Assembly: GCF_004349055.1 (NCBI RefSeq)
Contig: NZ_SMKX01000028.1
Location: 1 to 64,000, forward strand
Length of the DNA: 64,000 bases
Origin: Kribbella antibiotica
Lineage (GTDB): Bacteria; Actinomycetota; Actinomycetes; Propionibacteriales; Kribbellaceae
Direction of reading: 5' to 3'
A program made the translations under genes and the position numbers. Positions 40,065-49,464 of this stretch are shown here, piece after piece. Positions within the stretch are counted from its first letter, which is position 1. Each line of letters begins with the position of its first letter. Below the pieces are notes generated by a model. It was not told where the DNA came from. It saw only the letters and a list, made by a program, of their open reading frames with translations, and searched no databases.

Positions 40065-41617
40065 GGCTTGTCGAGCTGGGCTTTGATGTCCGGCTTGAGG
40101 ACCTTGCCGACCTTCGATCGCGGCAGGTCCGTCCAGACGAGCACCTCTTTGGGCGCTTTGACGCTGCCGATCCGTGCCTTCGCGAACGCGATCAGCTCAG
40201 CCGGATCGGCAGCGGCGCCTGCCTGGAGCTGGACGACGGCGACGACCCGCTCGCCCCACTTCTCGTCCGGGCGGCCGATCACTGCACAGTCCTGGACTGC
40301 TTCATGGGCCATCAATGCTTGCTCAACCTCAGTCGAGTACACATTGAATCCACCAGTGATGATCATGTCCTTGGCTCGATCAACTATGTACAAGTAGTTG
40401 TCACCGTCGAGGTAGCCGATGTCGCCGGTGTGGTGCCACCCGTACGCCGATGCTGCTGCCGTCGCCTCGGCGTCCTGGTAGTACCCACGCATCACCAGCG
40501 ACCCCCGGACCACGATCTCGCCGCGCTCGCCGGCCGGGAGCAATTCGCCGTCCGGCCCCATGATCCGGGTGGTCACCAAGGCGGACGGCCTGCCGGCCGA
40601 GGCGAGTCGATCGTGCGCAATGTTGCCGGAGGCATCGAAATGGTCGGCCGGGGGCAGGATGGAGATCATCATCGGCGCCTCGGTCTGGCCGAACAGCTGC
40701 GCCATCACCGGGCCGATCCGCCGCAACGCCTCTTCCAGCCGGGTCACCGACATCGGTGCGGCGCCGTACCAGAAGCACCGCAGCGAAGAGAGGTCTGTGC
40801 TGTCCAGCTCTTCCGCTGCGAGCACCATGTAGATCAGCGTCGGCGGCAGGAACGTGTGGGTCACCCCGTGCTGTGGGATGAGCTTGAGAAACGCATGGAC
40901 GTCAGGGGTGCGCATGATGACGATTTCGCCGCCAGATGCGAGCACTGGAAAGCAGAGCACGCCGGCTGCGTGAGTGAGCGGTGCCAGCGCCAGGTAGACC
41001 GGGCGGACGCCGAAGGGATAGCCCATCAGCGTGAGAGCCGTCATGGTCTCCAGGTTGGTCGTCGTGAGCATGACGCCCTTGGGTTTACCGGTGGTGCCGC
41101 CGGTGCCGACGATCAGCGCCAACTGCTCCGGATCGTGCAGGTCCGGAGCCAGCTGGGACGGGCCCCCGCAGAACCCGTCCCAGCCGACGGTCCGGTCACC
41201 GTGGGGGCCGGTGCCGGAGTCCGGATCGGCATCCAGGCACACGAAGGTGTGGACCTTCGGTAGCGCATCCCGGATCCGATCCACCAGCGGCGCGAACGCC
41301 GACTGGTAGATCAGTACTTCACAGTCGAACCGGTCGAGGAGCTCCCGGTTCTCGGCCGCCTCGTTACGCGGATTGATCGGGCACCAGACCGCACCGGCCC
41401 GGCTGATCCCGAACACGCAACTGAAGGCGACCGGGTCGTTCGCGGCCAGGATGGCGACCTTGCCACCTGGCCGCACACCGCTTGCGATCAGTCCGCTAGC
41501 GATCCGGTACGACAGGTCCTGGACGTCGGCGTACGACAGCGTCTCGCCGTCAGTGGTCAGGCAGGGCCTGTCCGGTCCGAGTGACGCGCCCTTGTCCAGG
41601 TAGTCGACCAGTCGCAT
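40061..41617 (-). CDS. Acyl-CoA synthetase (AMP-forming)
   Basis: The protein has 518 residues from ATG 41617 (MRLVDYLDKGASLG). Adenylate-forming motifs in order: IVGTGGTTGKPKGVML (P-loop), YGAAPMSVTRLEEAL, FGQTEAPMM, YGWHHTGDIGYLDGDNYLYI, RAKDMIITGGFNVYSTEVEQ (hinge) and LPRSKVGKVLKPDIK with the catalytic lysine K504. It activates a carboxylic acid with ATP and loads CoA; chain type is not readable. Last gene of a three-gene minus-strand operon with a putative dehydrogenase/reductase and an SDR, so probably part of a fatty, steroid or aromatic acid pathway. Confidence 0.92.
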   Translation of the reverse strand: MRLVDYLDKGASLGPDRPCLTTDGETLSYADVQDLSYRIASGLIASGVRPGGKVAILAANDPVAFSCVFGISRAGAVWCPINPRNEAAENRELLDRFDCEVLIYQSAFAPLVDRIRDALPKVHTFVCLDADPDSGTGPHGDRTVGWDGFCGGPSQLAPDLHDPEQLALIVGTGGTTGKPKGVMLTTTNLETMTALTLMGYPFGVRPVYLALAPLTHAAGVLCFPVLASGGEIVIMRTPDVHAFLKLIPQHGVTHTFLPPTLIYMVLAAEELDSTDLSSLRCFWYGAAPMSVTRLEEALRRIGPVMAQLFGQTEAPMMISILPPADHFDASGNIAHDRLASAGRPSALVTTRIMGPDGELLPAGERGEIVVRGSLVMRGYYQDAEATAAASAYGWHHTGDIGYLDGDNYLYIVDRAKDMIITGGFNVYSTEVEQALMAHEAVQDCAVIGRPDEKWGERVVAVVQLQAGAAADPAELIAFAKARIGSVKAPKEVLVWTDLPRSKVGKVLKPDIKAQLDKP

Positions 41618-41628
41618 GACAACTCCTC

Positions 41629-42753
41629 CTAATGCACCACAGTGAGCTGGGGCTCGGCGACCAGGCCGAAGCTGCGCAGGACGCCGAGCAGCTCCCGGTG
41701 GCCGAACGCCTGACAACCACTAGCGAACCCGACGCGCTTCGGCGGCGTCTGCAGCAGTGAGTACGCCGCATAGGCCTGTAGAAGACCGGTCTGCTGGTAG
41801 TTGCTGTTCCCGTGGATCACGCAGTGCGCCCGGCCGAGCGGACCGGAGGCGTGTACCGAGTCGAGGGACTTGTTGACGCGCGGGTTCTCCCGCGGCGGCA
41901 TCTGGTCCATCACCTGCCGTGCGGTCGCAGTGAGCGCCGCGTCGCGGTCGTCCGGGGCCATGTCTTTCGTGGCTTCCAGTGCGGCCGCCACGATCTGCGG
42001 TACGCCGTTCATCAGCGCAGCGTTGAACACACCGCCCTGCGCCTTGACGTTGGCAACCCGTGGGTCGCGCTTGAACCAGACCGGGTGTGACGTGCCACCC
42101 CACGGCAGTGACAGCGCCAACTCGTGCTGCCCCGGTACGACGAGCGGAACCAGCCCCTGCTCGGGGAATTCGACGTACTGGTTCTGCTCCAGGAAGTGAG
42201 CCTTCGACGTCGCAGCGTTCACCAGAATCGTGCGTGTCGAAGCGATAGTCGGGCTGCCACCCCAGAACACCGCAATGTCCAACGTGTCGAGCCCTGGCTG
42301 CTCCAAGCAGAGCTGTGCGGCGATCTCACCGGTCGTGTACATCTGTGCGATACCAGGGGCGAGCAGGAGACCGGCCTCGGCGAACTGAGGGCCGTACTTC
42401 TCGTCGCAGGTGATCAGCCAGTCCTGCTCACCAGTGGTGTCGGTGTAGTGCGCGCCTGCTGCCAGCGCTGCCTCTACTGCGGCAGGGCCGAGCTCACTGA
42501 ACGGTCCGACGGTGTTGAGCACTACGGACGCGCCCTTGAACAGATCGGTGAGTGCTGCCACGTCATGGTCGACAGTGGCGATCTCGTAGTCGGCCGTCTC
42601 GATGCCGGCCACGTTGGAGGCCATGGAGGCCGTGAGCTTGTCCTCGCTGCGACCGGCGGCCACGAACGGGACGCCGTACTGGCGGAGGTACTCACAGACC
42701 AGGCGGCCGGTGTAACCGGAGGCGCCGTAGACGACGACAGGTTTCGCAGTCAT
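41629..42753 (-). CDS. Saccharopine dehydrogenase-like NAD(P)-binding oxidoreductase
   Basis: The protein has 374 residues from ATG 42753; a GTG at 42759 overlapping the SDR stop is equally possible. Rossmann start VVVYGASGYTGRLVCEYLRQ (about 6-25), then GASVVLNTVGPFSELG and AGAHYTDTTGEQDWL, as in saccharopine-dehydrogenase-like and trans-acting enoyl-reductase families. C-terminal half has no motif I can name. Between SDR and acyl-CoA synthetase in one operon (12-bp gap to the synthetase), it likely reduces or oxidises the same acyl or ketone substrate series. Confidence 0.8.
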   Translation of the reverse strand: MTAKPVVVYGASGYTGRLVCEYLRQYGVPFVAAGRSEDKLTASMASNVAGIETADYEIATVDHDVAALTDLFKGASVVLNTVGPFSELGPAAVEAALAAGAHYTDTTGEQDWLITCDEKYGPQFAEAGLLLAPGIAQMYTTGEIAAQLCLEQPGLDTLDIAVFWGGSPTIASTRTILVNAATSKAHFLEQNQYVEFPEQGLVPLVVPGQHELALSLPWGGTSHPVWFKRDPRVANVKAQGGVFNAALMNGVPQIVAAALEATKDMAPDDRDAALTATARQVMDQMPPRENPRVNKSLDSVHASGPLGRAHCVIHGNSNYQQTGLLQAYAAYSLLQTPPKRVGFASGCQAFGHRELLGVLRSFGLVAEPQLTVVH

Positions 42754-42755
42754 GG

Positions 42756-43562
42756 TCACATCCCCATTCCGCCGTCGACCGGCAGACCGATGCCGGTGAT
42801 GAACCGGGCCTCGTTCGATGCCAGGAAGACAACTGCGTCGGCCATGTCGGTGACCTCGCCGAGGCGTCCGGCCGGGGTCAGTCCGATGACTGCACCAACC
42901 GCCTCCTCCGGCGACCCGAACAGTCCGAGCTCTGCCACGTCGTTCGCCAGACCGGCGCCCATGGCGGTCGGAACGAGACCGGGGTAGATGCAGTTGACGC
43001 GGACGCCGTACCCGAGCTTGCCGGACTCCATCGCGGCGACGCGGGTGAGGCGGTCGACCGCGGACTTGGTGGCCGAGTAGATCGCGATCCCGGGGAAGGC
43101 GATGGTCGCGGCGACTGACGAGATGTTGATGATCGCGCCGCCCTGACCGGCCAGGCCGTCCGGCCGCATCGTGCGCAGGCCGTACTTGATCCCCAGTGCG
43201 GTGCCGAGGATGTTCACGTCGAGCATCTTGCGGATCTGGTCCGCGGTGACCTCGGTGAGCAGGCTGGTGATCTCGATCCCGGCGTTGTTGACCAGGATGT
43301 CCAGACCGCCGAGAACGTCGGTGGCCGCGACGACAGCGTTCTCCCAGCTGCCTTCGTCGGTGACGTCGTGCGCTACGAAGCCGTTACCGGCGCCGTACTC
43401 GCTGTCGAGTGCGTCGGCGACCGCTGCGCCGGCGTCCTTCTGCAGGTCGGCGACGACGACCTTGGCGCCCGCTGCGGCGAGGGCCTTGGCCATCCCTTCG
43501 CCCAGTCCCTGGGCCCCGCCGGTGACAAGGGCCTTACGCCCGGAGAGATCGAGTCCGCCCAT
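42756..43562 (-). CDS. Short-chain dehydrogenase/reductase
   Basis: The protein has 268 residues from ATG 43562. Classic SDR: cofactor loop TGGAQGLGEGMA (about 14-25), NNAG (92-95), catalytic Ser near 149 (INISSV), Y162 and K166 in YSATK, and PVDGGMGM at the end. V-V-A-D-L after beta-2 suggests NAD(H) preference (Asp39). First gene of the operon with the saccharopine-like enzyme and acyl-CoA synthetase, transcribed away from a TetR gene and its probable operators. Confidence 0.93.
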   Translation of the reverse strand: MGGLDLSGRKALVTGGAQGLGEGMAKALAAAGAKVVVADLQKDAGAAVADALDSEYGAGNGFVAHDVTDEGSWENAVVAATDVLGGLDILVNNAGIEITSLLTEVTADQIRKMLDVNILGTALGIKYGLRTMRPDGLAGQGGAIINISSVAATIAFPGIAIYSATKSAVDRLTRVAAMESGKLGYGVRVNCIYPGLVPTAMGAGLANDVAELGLFGSPEEAVGAVIGLTPAGRLGEVTDMADAVVFLASNEARFITGIGLPVDGGMGM

Positions 43563-43624
43563 CGGGGAGCTCCTTTGCTCAAGTGGCTGCGGAGGGTGAT
43601 TTCGGCACCACTCTGGACCGTCCT

Positions 43625-43660
43625 TTGACACTCGTCAAGACTTTGTTGGACACTTGTCAA
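43625..43660. promoter_or_regulatory. Twin TetR-type operators between the SDR operon and tetR
   Basis: TTGACACTCGTCAA (43625-43638) is a perfect inverted repeat, TTGAC-N4-GTCAA. A second, slightly degenerate copy, TGGACACTTGTCAA (43647-43660), lies 22 bp further, two helical turns. They lie between divergent start codons and TTGACA could double as a -35 box. Confidence 0.6.
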
Positions 43661-43735
43661 GAAGTCGACCCGGCACGGGGCGCGCCTGGCCGGTGCCGGG
43701 TAGGCTGACGCATCAACCCCACGACAGGAGTGGCG

Positions 43736-44371
43736 ATGAGCTCGGCAGCAGACGTCACGCCGGACGAGCGACCGGTGCGGATCTCCGGCATCGACAAGAT
43801 CGAGCGCCGCCGGATCGCGCTGGCCGAGTCCGCGCTCAAGACGCTCGGTGAGCTCGGCTACGCCCGCACCAGCCTGCGCGAGATCGCGAACAACTCCGAG
43901 TTCACGCACGGCGTCGTGCACTACTACTTCCGCGACAAGATCGACCTGATCAGCTACTGCGTGCGCTACTACAAGACCAAGTGCGCCCAGCGGTACGACG
44001 AGGTCGTGGAGTCCGCGACGACCGCCGACGAGCTCGCAGTGGGCTTCCTGGCGAAGATGACGCAGACGCTGGTCGACGAGACCCCCATGCACCGCCTCTG
44101 GTACGACCTGCGCGCCCAGAGCATGTTCGAGGAGCAGCTGCGCCCGGACGTCGTGGCGATCGACCAGCTGCTGGAAGCGATGATCTGGCGGATCCTCAGC
44201 CGGTACGCCGAACTGGTCGGCGGCGAGGTGGCAGTCGACGCACCCACGGCGTACGCGCTGGTTGACGGGCTGTTCGAGCAGGCCGTGGTCGGTTACGCGG
44301 ACGACCCGGCCGGAGTGGCGGAGCGCTTGGTAGGACGCGTCCAGCGCGTCCTACCAAAGCTCATCCAGTAG
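43736..44371 (+). CDS. TetR-family regulator of the divergent SDR/acyl-CoA operon
   Basis: The protein has 211 residues from ATG 43736, preceded by AGGAG (GTG 43730 is the alternative). HTH: LREIANNSEFTHGVVHYYF (about 48-66) then RDKIDLISYCVRYY. The ligand domain includes MHRLWYDLRAQSMFEEQLR. Divergent orientation and the twin palindromes upstream make it the likely repressor of SDR-dehydrogenase-CoA ligase genes, released by an acyl-CoA or related metabolite (inference). Confidence 0.9.
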   Translation: MSSAADVTPDERPVRISGIDKIERRRIALAESALKTLGELGYARTSLREIANNSEFTHGVVHYYFRDKIDLISYCVRYYKTKCAQRYDEVVESATTADELAVGFLAKMTQTLVDETPMHRLWYDLRAQSMFEEQLRPDVVAIDQLLEAMIWRILSRYAELVGGEVAVDAPTAYALVDGLFEQAVVGYADDPAGVAERLVGRVQRVLPKLIQ

Positions 44372-44374
44372 GGG

Positions 44375-44941
44375 CTACTCCGCCTGACAGGCGGTCTTGC
44401 AGAGCTTGTCGGTGACGGTCAGGTGCACACCGGGCTCTTCGGTGTCCGCCTCGGCCGCGTAGTTGATCACCCAGTCACCTGCGGTCATCGACGAAGGCTT
44501 GCCCTTCTGCTCGCCGTACCAGGTGGTGATGTCCTGGGGCTGGCTGATGTGGGCGACCTCGAGCACCTTCGGCAGCACCTTGGCGATCTCGGCCGCTGCG
44601 GTGTCCTCCGCTCCGGTGGCGTTCACCGACACCACTGGTGGGCGCGGGTGGTCGCCGAGGAGAATCGACACCGAGGCGGCTCCCGACGTGCAGAGGGCGT
44701 ACGCCTCGTCGGTGCCGCACTTGAAGCCGGCAGCGGTCAGTCCGGCGACCACTGCGGTCGCCTTGACCGGAGTCAGTGCTTCGGGGGCAGTGGTCGGCAC
44801 CGAAGCGGAGGTGCTCGTGCTCGACGAGGGCGGGTTCCCCGGGCTCTCCGGGCTCTTGGCGGAGTCGTCCTTCGACGATGAGCAGGCGGTCAGCAGCAGG
44901 AGGGCAGCGATGGCGGTGGCGGCGCTCCTGGTGCGGTTCAG
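44375..44941 (-). CDS. Secreted lipoprotein of unknown function, CTG start
   Basis: The protein has 188 residues if it starts at CTG 44941, which overlaps the PNP stop (CTGA) and follows GAGGTG. From there: [19 protein letters not shown], a textbook lipoprotein signal peptide with lipobox LTAC. No ATG, GTG or TTG gives this signal peptide; the GTG at 44800 lies after it. A Ser/Pro/Thr linker leads to a domain of about 140 residues with four cysteines ([28 protein letters not shown]) that may form two disulfides. Family unknown. Translational coupling to PNP is likely. Confidence 0.75.
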   Translation of the reverse strand: MNRTRSAATAIAALLLLTACSSSKDDSAKSPESPGNPPSSSTSTSASVPTTAPEALTPVKATAVVAGLTAAGFKCGTDEAYALCTSGAASVSILLGDHPRPPVVSVNATGAEDTAAAEIAKVLPKVLEVAHISQPQDITTWYGEQKGKPSSMTAGDWVINYAAEADTEEPGVHLTVTDKLCKTACQAE

Positions 44942-45651
44942 ACCGGCACCTCGATCGCAGCATCGAGGGCGATGGTGATCATCTCGGAGAACGTCGTCTG
45001 CCGCTCTTCGGCGGAGGTCTCCTCCTTGGTGATCAGGTGGTCGGACACTGTCATGATGCCGAGCGCCCGGCGGCCGAACTTGGCGGCCAGCGTGTAGAGC
45101 GCCGAGGCCTCCATCTCGATCCCCAGGACGCCGTACTCCGCGGTCCGCGAGACCAGGTCGGCGCGGTCGTTGTAGAACAGGTCACCGGAGAACACCTGGC
45201 CGACGTGCACGTTCAGGCCGGCTGCCTCGGCAGCGTCCACAGCGGCGCGCAGCAGCTTGTAGTCGGCGGTCGGCGCGTAGTCGATGCCGTGGAAGCGCAG
45301 GCGGTTCATCTGCGAGTCGGTGCTCGCCGACATCGCGATGATCACGTCCCGGACCCGCACGTCCTCGGTCAGCGCCCCGCACGTCCCGACCCGGATCAGG
45401 GTCTGTACGTCGTACTCCGCGAACAGCTCGTTCGCGTAGATGGAGGCGGATGCCTGGCCCATTCCGGAGCCCTGGACGGAGATCCGCTCACCCTTGTAGG
45501 TGCCGGTGAACCCGAACATGTTCCGGATCTCGGTGTAGCAGGTCACGTCGGACAGGTAGGTCTCCGCGATCCACTTGGCCCGTAGCGGATCACCGGGGAA
45601 CAGGACCCGCGGTGCGATCTGCCCAGGTTCGGCGGCGATGTGAATACTCAT
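44938..45651 (-). CDS. deoD: Purine-nucleoside phosphorylase, DeoD type
   Basis: The protein has 237 residues. Signatures: [18 protein letters not shown] near the start, [33 protein letters not shown] (phosphate site), and [17 protein letters not shown] with MTVSDHLIT (Asp for the purine). The hexameric DeoD enzyme cleaves purine (deoxy)nucleosides with phosphate in the cytosol, part of nucleoside salvage. Length is that of E. coli DeoD. Divergent from nudC by 27 bp. Confidence 0.95.
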   Translation of the reverse strand: MSIHIAAEPGQIAPRVLFPGDPLRAKWIAETYLSDVTCYTEIRNMFGFTGTYKGERISVQGSGMGQASASIYANELFAEYDVQTLIRVGTCGALTEDVRVRDVIIAMSASTDSQMNRLRFHGIDYAPTADYKLLRAAVDAAEAAGLNVHVGQVFSGDLFYNDRADLVSRTAEYGVLGIEMEASALYTLAAKFGRRALGIMTVSDHLITKEETSAEERQTTFSEMITIALDAAIEVPV

Positions 45652-45678
45652 GCCGGGATGCTCTCATGCGGCCGGGAT

Positions 45679-46614
45679 ATGTTGAGTTACGTGGCCTACT
45701 CGATAGCTTCTGGTTCGTTGACTCTGTCTCGCTCCGTTCTGGACCGCGCTGCCGACCGGCGCCGCGACGAGGACTGGCTGGAGAAGGCGTGGGCCGCGCC
45801 GGACACGCAGGTGGTGGTGGCGGTCGGTGACAAGCTGCAAGCGACTGCTGACCGGTCCGCACTGAACCTGGTCGCCCCCGCTGAGGCTCCCGAGGGCATC
45901 CGGATCTTCCTGGGCATCGACCGCGAGTCAGGTGCTGGTCAGACCGCTGACGGCCGCGCAGTGTTCGCCGTACTGGTCGCAGGTGAGGCAGACGAGTCGT
46001 ACGCCGGTCTGCGCGAGCTGGGCGTGGTTCTGAGTGACCGCGAGGCCGGTATCGCCGTGCACGTGGTCGGACTGGCCAACTGGCACGCTGTGAACACCCA
46101 CTGCGCCAACTGCGGTGAGCACACCGTGGTGGTGGAGGCAGGCAGCGTCCGGGACTGCCCCAACTGCGGCATACACCACTTCCCGCGGACCGATCCGGCG
46201 ATCATCGTCATGGTCACCGACGACCAGGACCGGGCGCTGCTCGGGCGCAACGGCGCCTGGCCCGAGGGCCGGTACTCGACACTGGCCGGGTTCGTTGAGC
46301 CGGGGGAGTCGCTGGAGGCCGCCGTACGGCGGGAGGTCCTGGAGGAGTCCGGGGTCATCGTCGGACCTGAGGTCCTGTACGCCGGAAGCCAGCCGTGGCC
46401 GCTGCCGTCGAGCCTGATGCTCGGGTTCTACGCCAAGGCGATCGGCACGGAGATCGAAGTGGACGGCGACGAGATCTCGGACGCCCGCTGGTTCAGCCGG
46501 GAGGACCTTCGTGCGCTGGTGGAAGCCGGCACGATGGCCATCCCGGGCAATATCTCGATCTCTCGCCGCCTGATCGAGGGCTGGTACGGCGAGGAGCTCA
46601 CCGGAAGCTGGTGA
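45679..46614 (+). CDS. nudC: NAD+ diphosphatase
   Basis: The protein has 311 residues from ATG 45679. GTG 45691 is a good alternative because TATGTT (45678-45683) could be the -10 of a leaderless message starting there. N-terminal NUDIX-like domain; zinc ribbon CANCGEHTVVV and CPNCGIHHFPR (four Cys); Nudix box GFVEPGESLEAAVRREVLEE; and the family-specific AGSQPWPLPSSLMLGF. NudC hydrolyses NADH/NAD+ to NMNH and AMP and can remove NAD caps from RNA. In the Rv3199c position relative to mrx1 and uvrD2. Confidence 0.95.
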   Translation: MLSYVAYSIASGSLTLSRSVLDRAADRRRDEDWLEKAWAAPDTQVVVAVGDKLQATADRSALNLVAPAEAPEGIRIFLGIDRESGAGQTADGRAVFAVLVAGEADESYAGLRELGVVLSDREAGIAVHVVGLANWHAVNTHCANCGEHTVVVEAGSVRDCPNCGIHHFPRTDPAIIVMVTDDQDRALLGRNGAWPEGRYSTLAGFVEPGESLEAAVRREVLEESGVIVGPEVLYAGSQPWPLPSSLMLGFYAKAIGTEIEVDGDEISDARWFSREDLRALVEAGTMAIPGNISISRRLIEGWYGEELTGSW

Positions 46615-46627
46615 GCCCCCGCACCGG

Positions 46628-48985
46628 TTACCGACCCACGTTGGAGACTGCCGCCGCGAAGCGGATCAGGATGCCTTCCCAGTACTCCACCTGGCCAGAG
46701 CGCTCGAGTGTCCGGAGCTTCCGGTCCACTGCGACCACGTAGGCGCCGTGGTTGGGCCACTGCGCTTTGGCGTCCGGCAGTACGTCGGTGAGCGTGCAGC
46801 CGTACTCCAGATTCCGGTTCAGCACGTGGCTGTTGATGTTGCCGGTCCAGACGTTCGTCCGGAGGTCGGACTTGGGACACGGGTCGGTCGGCGGCTGGTA
46901 CGACGCCAGATTGGTCGGAATGGTCCAGCCGTCCAGACGCAGCAGCGAGTAGTACTTGCCGTCGGGTCCCTCGGTGAGCCGGTTGAGACCGTGGTCGCGC
47001 AGGATCGTCGCCGTCCCGCTCAGACCGTCCAGGACGAACAGGCGGCCGCCGGAGACGCCGTACAGGTAGCCGTCGCGCCAGGAGAGCGCGCCGTCGTGCC
47101 CGCTGATCCGTCCGGAGAAGACGGTGTAGGTGCGCAGGATCGCGCCGGTCGTCTTGTTGGCCACGAACACGTTGCCGTCTGCCAGACCCCAGATGTTGCC
47201 GTCCGGTCCGATGGTCATCTCGTTGATGCTGGCCGCGCCCGGTACCGGTACGACGTCTGCCGACACTGTGCCGGTGGTTGGGTCGACCTTGACCAGGTGC
47301 GCCTCGGTGGCCTTGGGCTCGGTGCCCTGACCGCCTTCGATGGCTGACCCGGCCCACAGGCTGTCGCCGACCGGCAGCAGTGCGGCGATCGACTGGTCGG
47401 TCACCAGGTTCCGGTAGACCTTGAACGTGTTGGTCGGTACGTCGTACACGGTGATCGCGCCGCCGTATTCGCCGTACCCGGGTGTGGTCCCGACGTACAC
47501 GCTGTTGCCGGCCGGTACGACGGCGAACGGGCGGTTCTGGTGATCACTGTCGACCAGGCTGAAGAGGACCTTCGGATTGGTCGTGCTCTCCGGCAGTGCG
47601 GTATCCCAGAGCTGCAACCGGCCGTATGGGTAGATGCCAACCCACATCTTGCTGCCGGCGCCCCACGACCACCCCTCGACTTGGCCTTGGCGCGCAGTGA
47701 CTGTCGCCTTGCCGGTGGCAGGGTCGTAGTACGACGTGGAGCCGTTGAGGTACGCGTTGACGTACACCCGTCCGGTCGCTGGGTCAGCGATCGCGTGTTG
47801 CAGAGCCACCGGCACGTACTTCAACGGCGAGCTCCACTGCGCGAGGGTGCGCGCCACAGGGTCGTAGCGGAACGTCCCCCCGGAGTAGTTGCCGGTGAGG
47901 CCGTAGAGGATCTGGTTGCCGTTCTCGGTAATCCAGCCGTAGCCGATGGCGGCACCACGCGTCATCCGGGTCGGTGGCGTGGTCACTGTGCTGACGGTGT
48001 TGGCGTCGAGGTCGTAGCGCATCAGATTGAGCGTGGTCGCGGTGGTGAAGTACACACCACCCGGGCCAGCGCCAGAGACGCCACGTGCTGCGAGCGGATA
48101 GGTCAGCACCAGTCCGCCGGTTGCAGCGTCGGTGAACTTGACCTGCTCGAAGGTGACCGCGTCGACGACCGCCAGCTTGCCGCTGGCGTTGGCGAACACC
48201 CGTCCGCCGGCGTAGTCGAGGTCGATGATGTCTGCGGCGACCAGGCTTGCCGGAGTCACGTTCTGGACCGTTCCGGTGGCCAGGTCGATGCGGAGCAGCT
48301 TGCCGACCGGTGTGGAGATGCCGACGAACAGTGCGTTGTGGTCGGGGTCGTAGACAGTCGACCGCGCGTACTGCTCCACCGCGTCGAGTGAGCCGTAGTC
48401 GGTGACCTGTCCGGAGCCCGCGTCGTACTTGAAGGCGTGAGCGTTCGGATAGGTGCCGCCGTAGACGTTGCCGTTCTGGTCGGCGGTGAGGCCGTAGATG
48501 AACGACTCTCCGGCGATCGGCCGGCCCAGATCGGTGAGCACGGCCGTCACCGGGTCGAAGCGATAGAGGTGTGCGTTCGGATACGTGCCGACGTACAGGC
48601 GGCCGTCGCTCGCGACGACGATCCCCCAAGCACCGGCCGCACCAGGCAGCGGCACGGTGTTGAGGAGCTGCCGGCTGTGGATGTCGACGACATTCAGATT
48701 GGCGTTCTCACCAGCTGGTACGGCGTACAGGAGGTCACGCCCGTCCGGAGCGCGACCGACGGTGCCCTCCATAACGGTGAGCGAGCTGATCGGGGCACCG
48801 AGATCGGTGATCGGATCCGGTACGAGTTGGCGGCCGATGGCATCGGGGCGTTCCGGTCCGACCTCGGACGGAAACGGGTCCGGTCTGCCGGTAGGTGGAG
48901 CGGCTTGGGCCGGGATGAACAAACCACTGATTGCGGCCAGGACCGCTAAGAACAGGACAGGTCGAAAGAGACGACGCGGAATCAT
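46628..48985 (-). CDS. Secreted beta-propeller protein
   Basis: The protein has 785 residues from ATG 48985 (MIPRRLFRPVL), after GGGAG. A signal peptide ends at AQA (about 30). The rest is a series of propeller-like repeats: LYVGTYPNAHLYRFDPVTA, VYGGTYPNAHAFKYDAGSG, VYVNAYLNGSTSYYDPATGK, VYVGTTPGYGEYGGAITVYD and IGPDGNIWGLADGNVFVAN, about 12-14 blades and so perhaps two propellers. I recognise no catalytic motif. It may bind or cleave a polysaccharide (lyase-like propellers look similar) at the surface. Absent from the mycobacterial nudC-mrx1-uvrD2 block, so inserted here. Confidence 0.8.
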   Translation of the reverse strand: MIPRRLFRPVLFLAVLAAISGLFIPAQAAPPTGRPDPFPSEVGPERPDAIGRQLVPDPITDLGAPISSLTVMEGTVGRAPDGRDLLYAVPAGENANLNVVDIHSRQLLNTVPLPGAAGAWGIVVASDGRLYVGTYPNAHLYRFDPVTAVLTDLGRPIAGESFIYGLTADQNGNVYGGTYPNAHAFKYDAGSGQVTDYGSLDAVEQYARSTVYDPDHNALFVGISTPVGKLLRIDLATGTVQNVTPASLVAADIIDLDYAGGRVFANASGKLAVVDAVTFEQVKFTDAATGGLVLTYPLAARGVSGAGPGGVYFTTATTLNLMRYDLDANTVSTVTTPPTRMTRGAAIGYGWITENGNQILYGLTGNYSGGTFRYDPVARTLAQWSSPLKYVPVALQHAIADPATGRVYVNAYLNGSTSYYDPATGKATVTARQGQVEGWSWGAGSKMWVGIYPYGRLQLWDTALPESTTNPKVLFSLVDSDHQNRPFAVVPAGNSVYVGTTPGYGEYGGAITVYDVPTNTFKVYRNLVTDQSIAALLPVGDSLWAGSAIEGGQGTEPKATEAHLVKVDPTTGTVSADVVPVPGAASINEMTIGPDGNIWGLADGNVFVANKTTGAILRTYTVFSGRISGHDGALSWRDGYLYGVSGGRLFVLDGLSGTATILRDHGLNRLTEGPDGKYYSLLRLDGWTIPTNLASYQPPTDPCPKSDLRTNVWTGNINSHVLNRNLEYGCTLTDVLPDAKAQWPNHGAYVVAVDRKLRTLERSGQVEYWEGILIRFAAAVSNVGR

Positions 48986-49135
48986 GGCGGATCTCCCTGC
49001 GGCGTAGTTCCTTCGAAGGTAAAACGGCCATGACCGTAAGTCCATGGCTCGGGAACCATCGGACCCGCAAGGGCAGAAAATAGAACGCGGCGCCTACCCC
49101 GAGGGGCAGGCGCCGCGTGTCAGCGGTGGGACGGG

Positions 49136-49375
49136 CTAGACGATCAGCTTCTCCGCGACCTGGGCCACCGACGGGTTCGTCAGGGCACTGCCGTCGGCGA
49201 AGACCAGGGTCGGGACCGTCTGGTTCCCGTTGTTGACCTTCTCGACGATCTTCGCGGCCGCCGGGACCTGCTCGATGTCGACCTCGACGAACTCGATCCC
49301 AGCCCGCTTGAGCTGGCCCTTGAGGCGGTGGCAGTAGCCACACCAGGGCGTCGAGTACATCGTTACTGCCGCCAT
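49136..49375 (-). CDS. mrx1: Mycoredoxin (glutaredoxin-like)
   Basis: The protein has 79 residues with active site C12-G-Y-C15 in TPWCGYCHRLKGQL, cis-Pro loop QTVPTLVFADGS and EVDIEQ strand. Mycoredoxin-1 reduces mixed disulfides between proteins and mycothiol, taking electrons from mycothiol and mycothione reductase in the cytoplasm. Size and CGYC motif match the actinobacterial enzyme (Rv3198A). Divergent from uvrD2 by 89 bp, keeping the conserved pairing. Confidence 0.94.
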   Translation of the reverse strand: MAAVTMYSTPWCGYCHRLKGQLKRAGIEFVEVDIEQVPAAAKIVEKVNNGNQTVPTLVFADGSALTNPSVAQVAEKLIV

Positions 49376-49464
49376 CGGTCGTCTCCTTGAAGAATCTGTC
49401 CGGTGAGCCGTCTAGGGTGGCTCTCGACCAATCTCAACCACGCCGTAGGCGGTGCTGTTCCCGT

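Noticed and set aside
44375-44800. GTG 44800 as start of the lipoprotein
   Set aside because: It would discard a clear signal peptide and lipobox encoded just upstream in the same frame.
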